A stretch of DNA of 64,000 nucleotides, taken from Chondrosia reniformis. Lineage: Eukaryota; Porifera; Demospongiae; Chondrillida; Chondrillidae. Below the pieces are notes generated by a model. The model saw only the letters and a program-made list of their open reading frames with translations. It was not told where the DNA came from and ran no database searches. Shown here one piece after another: positions 1 through 10,100 of this stretch. A program made the position numbers and the translations under genes. The stretch is from NCBI GenBank assembly GCA_947172415.1, contig OX359198.1, positions 1,767,401 through 1,831,400 on the forward strand, in the 5' to 3' direction. Within the stretch, counting starts at the first letter, position 1, and every line of letters starts with the position of its first letter.

Positions 1-952
1 AATGCCAATTTCTGATGGAAGCCGTGTAAAGTCTGACTTCAGTGTTTTTCCCTATCCAGTGGGAAATCGTATTTTTGAACAAAATGCATTTGTAGCAGTT
101 TCAGACTTCAAAAAATCCGATTTTCGCCAATCGAAAATTGAATCATTTGCATACAGTTTGGCACAACAGAAGGGCAATACCGCTTTAGTTAGACTTTTGT
201 TTCCAATGACCAAGCACCGTGTCATGTTACAGATCTACGTGCCTATATCCGGATCTGTGCTTTTGATCAATATATTTGATGGTGATACCTCTGAAGCCAA
301 CCTTGCACAATTCTTCTGCATGTTGTTCGTTGGAGTAAAATATTTACTTCATTCTCCGATCAAATCAACCATGGCCCCACATCCTATAGATGATAATAAA
401 TTGAAATTGAATTATTACGCAAAGGATACCAATCCACGTGTGCTAATAAGTGAAGACAATTTTATTTATAAGCTATATGACACTGTCAGGAATAAGCCTC
501 AATTGGAAGTTGCAAAATTAGTCCTTTGCGATGCAACAGTTGAGCAGTTGAGTGATGACAGACGTTACTGTTATCTAAAGTATAAATATCGAGAGGATGA
601 TGCAAATCCAGATTTGAATTCCTTCCAGAAAATTTTAAATCAGCTTCATGAGATTCATGAAAAGGAGTATGTCCACTCTGACATAAGGAGGCAGAATATT
701 GTGCTTGGCAAGCATTCTGCATGCATAATAGACTTTGATCTTGCCGAAAAAGAAGGTGTCAACTATCCGTTAACCTACAATAGCTCTCCAAAAATAAAAG
801 AATGGCACCCAAGGGCAGAAGCGGGCCTACCAAGGGAGAAAATTCATGATGTTCATGCCCTTGACGTGATTATGAGAAGCTATAATTTTTCTGGGATCAT
901 GGAACAGTACAGATCTGGTAAATCACTCTTGGAAATAGCTACAACTGTATAA
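1..952 (+). pseudogene. Copy A: 3' part of PD-(D/E)XK-like + kinase-like gene
   Basis: The reading frame is open from the window edge to a stop at 950-952; the Met at base 2 is internal, since copies B and C continue upstream. The first part holds a KSDF...SDFKK pattern (second Asp at 104-106) that fits the D...DxK core of PD-(D/E)XK nucleases. The second part holds HSDIRRQN and IIDFD, matching the HxD...N catalytic loop and DFG-like metal site of protein kinases; the usual catalytic-loop Lys is Arg. Compared with B and C, 2 bp are inserted near base 943, so the last seven or so residues are replaced by a short out-of-frame end. The segment between the two nuclease motifs is also shorter than in C. 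Domain naming is inference from motifs. Confidence 0.6.
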
Positions 953-973
953 CTGAAGACATGGAAATGTAAA

Positions 974-998
974 ACACTAATTTATATTTTATTAGTGT
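974..998 (+). promoter_or_regulatory. Hairpin just after stop of copy A
   Basis: ACACTAAT and ATTAGTGT form a perfect 8-bp stem with a 9-nt AT loop, 22 bases after the stop. The same hairpin follows B (43339-43363) and C (56229-56253). It could help 3' end formation; that role is inference. Confidence 0.4.
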
Positions 999-2150
999 AA
1001 TGTGTTGTCAAGTTAAATTTTTGAATATTGTTGCACAAAGTACTTTTCACTGAAGAAATGCACATTTAAAACATGATTTTCGGTAACTGAGGTTTGGGTA
1101 AGTTTGATGATTGTGAACTCCCACTGACACACTAAACTGAAGTGAGGTATGAACACTTGCAGTAACTTGACCCTTTGAGATGGTTATGTATATACGTATA
1201 TACAAACACCACTGAAACAATGCACTCGCATATGGAACATGGACTTTACTTCATGATCAGTTTAGGTTATTACAGAAGAATCCTTATACAGTACATAGAA
1301 GGATCAGTCATCCTATATAGGTTAACTAAATATAGTTCTGGTCGGCTCATTGATGGCAAACCCCATTGAAACACTATATAAAGAGAGGGTGAAAAAACAT
1401 GGTAATATTAACCCCATGCAGTTGGAGAAGGTTCATGATCAATGCCGCTTATTTATAATAGAAATCCTAATTTAGAGGCTACCGTAGTATATACTATATA
1501 TATATTGAACCTTAAATACTGTATTATATATCTAATAGAAGCCCAAGGCTTCTATTAGAGACTGGCTTGTTTCAGAGACCTGGGCATATTTATATTAGTC
1601 TAAGAGATAATACTGTACATATATGTATATATGTTGGAAACACTGGTGTTCTGTGCATGACTGCAATATTCTAGTGTTACATTTTGTCATTTGTGGGCAG
1701 TTTAAATCTAATTAAGTAATGCTTGGAATGTTCTTGATTTTCTCTAGAAATAAATGCTAATTGTATCATGACCTTATATGGTTAACGATAGAGTTCAATG
1801 ATAATATAGTTGGCTCACTGTTCTTATATTTAATGCTCACTTGTGCATGTAGTATATAGGATGGTCCAAAAACATGGCTGCCTCTCATACTAAATTGTCA
1901 CCTCACAAATCAATTAGATATTCCAAAAACATACTATAATTACACATCATTGTATACCATTACAATATAAAGAAACTTTTAAAATACATATCCTATTTAG
2001 GGCCAAGGCTTGTTTGACCAGAGACCATAGATTTCCCACAAGCGTGACAGAGTCCTTTTGGGAAAGTTCTGGTTGGTTCCAACATCATACGGAGAATTCA
2101 GTGAAAGTAAAACCAGTGTAGAATCAACACGCTGAGTTATGATAAAGAGC
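999..2150. other. Non-coding tail of copy A
   Basis: AT-rich sequence shared with the tails of B and C at high identity, with small indels. Short open frames here are not conserved between copies. Apart from the hairpin at 1531-1559 I see no gene. Confidence 0.5.
1531..1559. promoter_or_regulatory. Perfect 13-bp stem hairpin in tail of copy A
   Basis: TCTAATAGAAGCC, a CAA loop, then GGCTTCTATTAGA: a perfect inverted repeat. The identical 29 bp occur at the same place after B (43893-43921) and C (56783-56811), although flanking bases differ between copies. Confidence 0.55.
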
Positions 2151-2236
2151 CAGCAATTAGACTATATATACATATAGGGGGACAATGGTTGACCAGGTGT
2201 TCGCCATTATATCAATATGCCATTCCTGTTTTAAAC

Positions 2237-2500
2237 AAGTATATAAAAAAATTACAAAAATGATGTTAGAAGTAGGAGTGGCAGTGTTCACTAATACATC
2301 TGCAAAAAGTATCAGAACAAGACATGTACAGTGATAATTATATAATAAGGCTAATCATACAGAAGTTGCATACATATATACTGAAATTTAAGTAACTTAA
2401 CCATACACTTCTGTGTTTGGGTGCACCGAGTTGAAGTAGGAAGGATACTTTTGCAGATGCATAGTGAACACTGCCATTAATATTCCTACTTGTTCCGTTT
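2237..2500. mobile_element. MITE, tail of copy A
   Basis: A non-coding element whose ends are inverted copies of each other: the left arm carries GATGTTAGAAGTAGGAGTGG, then GTGTTCACTAATACATCTGC; the right arm carries the complement (GCAGATGCATAGTGAACACTGCC, then CCTACTT). The interior includes CTTCTGTGTTTGGG. Related copies are at 3258-3888, 35500-35815, 44580-44850 and 57480-57750. No transposase is present, so it is a non-autonomous family. Confidence 0.6.
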
Positions 2501-2560
2501 TAACCCATCGATCATGAGTCATCCTGGGTGATAGGCCTAGGTATACTGTATATCATTATT

Positions 2561-2696
2561 ATTGTTGTAATACCCCTGATTTGTTATGGTTAATTATCAA
2601 GGCGTTAGCATCACACCAAGAGCCTACTACGTCCAAATTCTTCTGTAGATCCTCTCTAGATCTGTTGGCTTCCATAAGTATTAAGTTATCAGCATA
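2561..2696 (-). pseudogene. Reverse transcriptase fragment (YADN motif)
   Basis: Read on the minus strand from 2696, the frame gives YADNLIL, then a spacer, SREDLQ, a Trp (GSWCDAN) and IINHNKSG. This order is that of the palm/thumb of a retrotransposon reverse transcriptase: Y-x-D-D box (here YADN), then W and the N-x-x-K-S motif. Only about 45 residues remain and a stop lies just upstream of the motif. Equivalent fragments follow B and C. It is a dead LINE-type scrap carried along by the segmental duplication. Confidence 0.6.
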
Positions 2697-2710
2697 TTAG
2701 CAGTATGTAT

Positions 2711-3880
2711 CAGAGAGTACGGTAGTACTCTCTAAGTAGGAATGGCCGGAAAAAAAATGGTCGCCCTATCCAATGTATTAGCAATCAACACCTCATAAAT
2801 CGCCAACGAAGCGATTTTCGGTTATATTCGGTTATTTGCAGCGATTAATGCACGCTTTCCTAAATGCCAAAACATGTTTCGACGCTCTACACGCTCTATA
2901 GCGTTCAAAAAGCGGCTAACTAGGAATAGACCCACTTCCAAAATTCATTTTTTCTTCTTCTTCTTTTATTGAATAGACTAGCGCTAATATGCGAACTTAT
3001 GCGGGCACGTACTAGTTATAAATCGTCATAAATATTTTGGAACTAGGGAATAGACAGCCCTAAATCTGAATGCGCTCTACAATAAGCATGTTAATTGTGG
3101 AAAGCGAAAATTGTGGTCTTCTCGGACGCCATTTTTTAATTAAGAGATCATGGTTTTCGGCATATTTCTCTTGTCTAAGATGTTATTTTGAGATCTTCGC
3201 CAAGAAAACTTTCAAATCAATTTAAAACTAGTAATATTAAGAGGAAAAAGGGGGGATACAAGTAAATAAAAAACATTTACAAAAATGATGTTAGAAGTAG
3301 GAATGGTAGTGTTCACTAATACATCTGCAAAAAGTATCGAAACAAGACACTGATTATATGATAAGGCTAATCATACAGAAGTTGCATATATACTGAAATT
3401 TAAGTAACTTAACCATACACTTCTGTGTTTGGGCGCACCATTCCTACTTAAGGTTAGTGCGCCCAAACACAGAAGTGTATGGCCAAGGATTCACAGAAGA
3501 TCAAGATAAAGAAAAAGACAAAGACTCCCAGGATCACTGATGAAGGGTGGAATTCCCAGAAACGGCTGTCTGACCCAGTGGAGAAGAAGATGAAAGAAGG
3601 GAAAAGAAGGAAGAAAAGACTACTGTATCTTCATCTAAAGCTCTCTTTAGGTTTAGTTCCCCTATAGGCTCTTTTTACAGAATAGGCATATAGCATGTAG
3701 GAAAATGGTATCTTAGATTTTTCATGGTTAATTTACTTAAATTTCAGTATATATGCAACTTCTGTATGATTAGCCTTATCATATAATCAGTGTCTTGTTT
3801 CGATACTTTTTGCAGATGTATTAGTGAACACTACCATTCCTACTTCTAACATCATTTTTGTAAATGTTTTTTATTTACTT
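2711..3880. mobile_element. 1.17 kb insertion present only in copy A
   Basis: In C the corresponding sequence runs straight through (GCAGTATGTATATATATAAT at 57957-57976) and B is similar, but in A it is split between 2710 and 3881, with TGTAT on both sides as a likely 5-bp target duplication. The insert starts with CAGAGAGTACGG; a diverged copy of this first ~80 bp lies inverted at 39998-40085. The right half is a long palindrome. It may be one composite element or a MITE nested in another repeat. Confidence 0.5.
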
Positions 3881-3888
3881 GTATATAT
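3258..3888. repeat. MITE with near-perfect ~155 bp inverted arms
   Basis: Bases 3258-3413 are almost the exact reverse complement of 3727-3881, beginning ACAAGTAAATAAAAAACATT. Inside is a second, perfect 25-bp inverted repeat (3412-3436 with 3457-3481) that includes CTTCTGTGTTTGGGCGC. The arms are the same family as the tail MITEs but far better paired, so this copy looks recent. Confidence 0.65.
3479..3667 (+). CDS. Small basic ORF inside the palindromic MITE
   Basis: A 62-codon frame, very rich in Lys and Arg (KIKIKKKTK near the start, KEGKRRKKR near the end), starting with ATG at the edge of the inner inverted repeat. It is unlike the MITE family interior elsewhere, so it may be a captured exon. 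No domain is recognised and it may not be expressed. Confidence 0.25.
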   Translation: MAKDSQKIKIKKKTKTPRITDEGWNSQKRLSDPVEKKMKEGKRRKKRLLYLHLKLSLGLVPL

Positions 3889-4116
3889 ATAATTTTGTGG
3901 CGATTTAAATTTGACAGTTTGGCGGTCCTATACATTATGCATATATACATCCTCAAAAAACAAGTTAAATCTTGGTATATATTAGCACACATGCACATGC
4001 ATGTACAGATAATCATAATATAAGCTGTATCTACTGAAGTCAGTCCATATTTCTATATTTCTTTTCATATAAAATAGAAATAGTGTAAATTCACACAAAA
4101 TAGTTAATATGTCTTC

Positions 4117-4491
4117 TCAGTCCATTGACATGTATTCTTCCTCTACTGAAGGAGTTATGGAGCTTGCTGTGTCCTTAAGAGGATTAGTACAGTTCTCACT
4201 CATGTTTACATAAACCAGAAATGTCATTGACTCCCTTGGAACTGAGCAAGTAGAAGGAAAGTACAGGAATGTCTCTGAAGAGCCTGTACCAGATGCAACA
4301 CTTATCCAGAATGCTGCCTTTGAAGACCAAACAGAAGAATCTTGTTTCTCATTTTGATTGTATCCAACTTCACCTTCCAACACATTAGAGGTGTAACCAG
4401 GATTTTTGGACCATTCAACTCCATCTTTGTCATAGAATGATATTTCAGGTGGATCCTCATATTCATCATACTCTTTGAATTCATCAACCAT
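4117..4491 (-). CDS. Small acidic ORF, antisense to gene A
   Basis: A 124-codon ATG-to-stop frame. The N-terminus is acidic (DEFKEYDEYEDPPE), followed by FYDKDGVEWSKNPG. The KDG..W pattern weakly recalls the linker ahead of the catalytic domain in piggyBac-type transposases, but no DDE residues follow, so this is only a suggestion. B and C carry the same frame with a shared internal deletion that leaves 61 codons (45311-45496 and 58199-58384). The full length in A is the ancestral form. Expression is unknown. Confidence 0.35.
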   Translation of the reverse strand: MVDEFKEYDEYEDPPEISFYDKDGVEWSKNPGYTSNVLEGEVGYNQNEKQDSSVWSSKAAFWISVASGTGSSETFLYFPSTCSVPRESMTFLVYVNMSENCTNPLKDTASSITPSVEEEYMSMD

Positions 4492-4599
4492 TTTCTTTTT
4501 TCATGTGACCTTTCCTCAGTCCTTCTTCTTTCTGTACAACATCTCCAAGAATAACATAATGTTTACATTGCAACACAATTCAATAGCAATCCTACTTAT

Positions 4600-4800
4600 A
4601 AGTAAATAAAAACATTTTAAAAATGAAATGAGAAGTAGGGATGGCAGTCTCTACAACAGTACCTATCACATCTAGAATGATCATATAATAAGGCTAAAAA
4701 TACACATATAGAATATATACTGCCTCAAATTTCAGTGACTTAACAATACACATCACTTCCATGTTTGGGCGCACCATGATGGCTGAAGTCACTCAATCGG
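4600..4800. mobile_element. Diverged MITE relative
   Basis: Contains AAGTAGGGATGGCAGT, ATAATAAGGCTAA and TGTTTGGGCGCACC in the same order as the MITE at 2237-2500 but with lower identity. Copies follow at 45600-45830 and 58490-58700. Confidence 0.45.
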
Positions 4801-5029
4801 CCATTCATGTGATATATACATGTGAATGCACGATTACAACTCCAGTAACTGTATTATATTAATGTCTATGGTCGATATTTTAACTAGGCCGGCTGTACTC
4901 TAAGTCTAATTCCTAACTCAAGAGAGAATAATGTATTGATACAATTTGCAAAATAATGCTTTTAAAGCAACTGTAGCTCCAAAAATGATTTTTATATATA
5001 TTGTAGGATATACTCTGTATATACGTACG

Positions 5030-6073
5030 TACATACGTATATGTATATGGTGAGAGATAAGGGCAATTTTATGAGTTTCATCAAAATTTCAAAAACTCAT
5101 TAGACATGCTCTATATTTGTCTGTGAATGCGCACAGCTTCATCTTTCCATTTGATAGAGTTACAGCCCTCACTGTACATTAACTTCGGGTATGCAATTGC
5201 AAAGTTAATGTATGGTGAGAGATAGGGCAAATTTTAATACCATCAAAATTTTAAAAACACATTATAGACATACTTTATATGTGTCTGTGAATGCATATGC
5301 CGACGCAAATTCACAGCTTCATTGTCATGTCAGCTTGCTGACACAGATGTTTAGCTTCATATCTCTCCATTTGATAGAGTTATAGCCATCAATGTATATT
5401 AAATTGGGTATGCAAAGTTAATGTTATGGTGAGAGATAAGGCAAATTATAAGTTCCATCAAAATTTCAAAAACTCATTGAACATACTCTATTATGTATAT
5501 ATCTGTGACTGCTGCCGCAAAGTCAAAGCTTCATATCTTACCATTTGATAAAGTGACAGCCATCAATGTATATTAAATTGGGTATACAAAGTTAATGCAT
5601 GGTGAGAGATAGGGCAAATTTTAAGTTTCATCAAAATTTCACAAACCCATTGGACATGCTCTATAGATGTTTATGAATGCTGACACAAAGGTTTAGCTTC
5701 ACATCTCTCCATTTGATAGAGTTACAGCCCTCAATGTACATTTACTTCTGTATAGAAAGTAATGTATTATGAGAGATAGGGCAAATTTTAAGTTTCATCA
5801 AAATTTCACAAACCCATTGGACCTGCTCTATAGATGTTTGTGAATGCTGACACAAAGGTTCATGATCAGCTTCATATATCTCTCTCCATTTGATAGAGTT
5901 ACAGCCCTCAATGTACATTTACTTCTGTATAGAAAGTTAATGTATGGTGAGAGATAGGGCAATTTTTAACCTTCATCACAATTTCAAAAACCCATTGGAC
6001 ATGCTCTATAAGATGTCTGTGAATGCTGACAAAAAGATTTAGCTTCATATCTCGTCATTTGATAGAGTTACAG
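5030..6073. repeat. Diverged edge of the 169-bp satellite
   Basis: Six degenerate monomers recognised by GGTGAGAGATA, CATCAAAATTTC, TCTGTGAATGC, CATTTGATAGAGTTACAGCC and AAAGTTAATG. They differ from one another far more than the inner monomers do, as expected at the border of an array. The same border occurs after B and C. Confidence 0.8.
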
Positions 6074-7120
6074 AACTACAGTTAAGTGTACTGTTTTGTT
6101 AGAGAAAATTGCGTAATACTATATATGGCCGACCGTTTGAAGGTATAATAAAGGACAAAATTTAAAACTATATCTGAAAATCTAGAATACTTTCCAATTT
6201 TTTATACATAGGGATATGCACTTTGTAGTACTTGATTGTTATTGAAGTACTATCTATCCATATATTTTGATATGGATCTAGTTAAAGTGAAATTTCGTCA
6301 ATCGACAGCCAACGAAACTCCAAAGAAAAAAGTTGGACCATACCGAACGCTACCATCCACGACGCTCATAGGCCGGGATCGTTGGTAACGCTCTGCCGAG
6401 TTGAGCTTTGGGTGTCACTTGCGTGAGAAGAACCAGTTCTTCTCGATATGGCCGACTCATATGAATCCTTAAAGATATCAGATGCCAATCCCACATTACG
6501 TGGAACCCCCCCGAAATCCGGATTATTGGTGAGCACGTCTCTATGGCACCAACCGATTAGGAGACAGCTTCAGAGTCTAAGCGCTACCAACCTCTATGGG
6601 AACCGCAACCACCATAGAGATGTGTCCAGGTAGGCCTACTTTATAAGGTTTTTCGCTTCTATTTATATGAAGTTTTGTCCAAAGAAAACGGTTGTGGTTG
6701 GGACCTTTTTTAATATATTTCTCGTTAATTCCAGATCAGTGAATTGTTTCAAGCACATTTAAAGACATAGGCAGTATTAGTGGTTCACCTGAAAACTGGG
6801 AAAAGCGATAAAAATCCTGTAAGTGTCTTGATGGGCCGAGGAGAACGACTTTTCTGATACCAATTATTTTCGAGAAATCGTCAAATTATTCCACTTTAAT
6901 TCCAGACCAGTGAATCGTTCCAAGCAATTTTACACACATACGCAGTATTTCCAATACATCTCAAAACTGTGGCAAATGGATAAAAGCCTGTATGTGTCTT
7001 GGTGGAGGGAGGAGAGCGACTTTTCGTGATACAGAAAACTAGATATAGTGAGAGGTCCGATAATTATCGCCTGTACGATATTTATATCTATGATCGATAT
7101 TTCAACTAGGCCGGTTTTAT
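6074..7120. repeat. Cassette copy 1 embedded in satellite
   Basis: Non-satellite sequence of ~1.05 kb that interrupts the array. The left junction is GAGTTACAG/AACTACAG and the right is CTAGGCCGGTTTTATT/AGATGTCTG. It contains two short frames (on the plus strand near 6275 and at 6448-6633) that in the copy at 36.95 kb are fused into one. This copy has also lost one A in an A-run, breaking the first frame. Confidence 0.7.
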
Positions 7121-10100
7121 TAGATGTCTGTGAATGCTGAAACAAATATGTAGCTTTATATCTCTCCATTTGATGGAGTGACAGCCCTCAATGTACATTA
7201 AATTCTGGTATACAAAGTTAATGTATTGTGAGATATAGGGCAAATTTTAAGTTTCATCAAAATTTCAAAAACCCATTGGACATGTTGTATAGATGTTTGT
7301 GAATGCTGACACAAATGTTTAGCTTAATATCTCTCCATTTGATGAAGTTACAGCCCTCAATGTACATTAACTTCTGGTATAGAAAATTAATGTATTGTGA
7401 GAGATAGGGCAAATTTTAAGTTTCATCAAAATTTCAAAAACCTTTTGGTCATGTTGTATAGATGTCTGTGAATGCTGACAAAAAGATGTAGCTTCATATC
7501 TCTCCATTTGATGGAGTTACAGCCCTCAATGTACATTAAATTCTGGTATACAAAGTTAATGTATTGTGAGAGATAGTGCAAATTTTAAGTTTCATCAAAA
7601 TTTCAAAAACCTTTTGATCATGTTGTATAGATGTCTGTGAATGCTGACAAAAAGATGTAGCTTCCTATCTCTCCATTTGATGGAGTTACAGCCCTCAATG
7701 TACATTAACTTCTGGTATAAAAAGTTAATGTATTGTGAGAGATAGGGCAAATTTTAAGTTTCATCAAAATTTCAAAAACCTTTTGGTCATGTTGTAGAGA
7801 TGTCTGTGAATGTTGACACAAATGTTTAGCTTCATATCTCTCCATTTGATGGAGTTACATCCCTCAATGTACATTAACTTCTGGGATACAAAGTTAATGT
7901 ATTGTGAGAGATAGTGCAAATTTTAAGTTTCATCAAAATTTCAAAAACCCAGTGGCCATGTTGTATAGATGTCTGTGAATGCTGACACAAATGTTTAGCT
8001 TCATATCTCTCCATTTGATGGAGTTACAGCCCTCAATGTACATTAACTTCTGGTATACAAAGTTAATGTATTGTGAGAGATAGGGCAAATTTTAAGTTTC
8101 ATCAAAATTTAAAAACCCATTGGACATGTTGTATAGATGTCTTGAATGCTGACACAGATGTTTAGCTTCATATCTCTCCATTTGATGGAGTTACAGCCCT
8201 CAATGTACATTAACTTCTGGTATACAAAGTTAATGTATTGTGAGAGATAGGGCAAATTTTAAGTTTCATCAAAATTTCAAAAACCTTTTGGTCATGTTGT
8301 ATAGATGTCTGTGAATGCTGACAAAAAGATGTAGCTTCATATCTCTCCATTTGATGGAGTTACAGCCCTCAATGTACATTAAATTCTGGTATACAAAGTT
8401 AATGTATTGTGAGAGATAGGGCAAATTTTAAGTTTCATCAAAATTTCAAAAACCTTATGGTCATGTTGTATAGATGTCTGTGAATGCTGACAAAAAGATT
8501 TAGCTTCATATCTCTCCATTTGATGGAGTTACAGCCCTCAATGTACATTAACTTCTGGTATACAAAGTTAATGTATTGTGAGAGATAGGGCAAATTTTAA
8601 GTTTCATCAAAATTTCAAAAACCCATTGGCCATGTTGTATAGATGTCTGTGAATGCTGACACTAATGTTTAGCTTCATATCTCTCCATTTGATGGAGTTA
8701 CAGCCCTCAATGTGCATTAACTTCTGGTATAGAAAGTTAATGTATTGTGAGAGATAGGGCAAATTTTAAGTTTCATCAAAATTTAAAAACCCATTGGACA
8801 TGTTGTATAGATGTCTTGAATGCTGACACAGATGTTTAGCTTCATATCTCTCCATTTGATGGAGTTACAGCCCTCAATGTACATTAACTTCTGGTATACA
8901 AAGTTAATGTATTGTGAGAGATAGGGCAAATTTTAAGTTTCATCAAAATTTCAAAAACCTTTTGGTCATGTTGTATAGATGTCTGTGAATGCTGACAAAA
9001 AGATGTAGCTTCATATCTCTCCATTTGATGGAGTTACAGCCCTCAATGTACATTAAATTCTGGTATACAAAGTTAATGTATTGTGAGAGATAGGGCAAAT
9101 TTTAAGTTTCATCAAAATTTCAAAAACCCTTTGGTCATGTTGTATAGATGTCTGTGAATGCTGACAAAAAGATGTAGCTTCCTATCTCTCCATTTGATGG
9201 AGTTACAGCCCTCAATGTACATTAACTTCTGGTATAGAAAGTTAATGTATTGTGAGAGATAGGGCAAATTTTAAGTTTCATCAAAATTTAAAAACCCATT
9301 GGACATGTTGTATAGATGTCTTGAATGCTGACACAAATGTTTAGCTTCATATCTCTCCATTTGATGGAGTTACAGCCCTCAATGTACATTAACTTCTGGT
9401 ATACAAAGTTAATGTATTGTGAGAGATAGGGCAAATTTTAAGTTTCATCAAAATTTCAAAAACCTTTTGGTCATGTTGTATAGATGTCTGTGAATGCTGA
9501 CAAAAAGATGTAGCTTCATATCTCTCCATTTGATGGAGTTACAGCCCTCAATGTACATTAAATTCTGGTATACAAAGTTAATGTATTGTGAGAGATAGGG
9601 CAAATTTTAAGTTTCATCAAAATTTCAAAAACCTTTTGATCATGTTGTATAGATGTCTGTGAATGCTGACAAAAAGATTTAGCTTCCTATCTCTCCATTT
9701 GATGGAGTTACAGCCCTCAATGTACATTAAATTCTGGTATACAAAGTTAATGTATTGTGAGAGATAGTGCAAATTTTAACTTTCATCAAAATTTCAAAAA
9801 CCTTTTGATCATGTTGTATAGATGTCTGTGAATGCTGACAAAAAGATTTAGCTTCCTATCTCTCCATTTGATGGAGTTACAGCCCTCAATGTACATTAAA
9901 TTCTGGTATACAAAGTTAATGTATTGTGAGAGATAGGGCAAATTTTAAGTTTCATCAAAATTTCAAAAACCCTTTGGTCATGTTGTATAGATGTCTGTGA
10001 ATGCTGACAAAAAGATGTAGCTTCCTATCTCTCCATTTGATGGAGTTACAGCCCTCAATGTACATTAACTTCTGGGATACAAAGTTAATGTATTGTGAGA

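Noticed and set aside
1175..1369. 64-codon frame in the tail of copy A
   Set aside because: Indels in the equivalent sequence of B and C break it.
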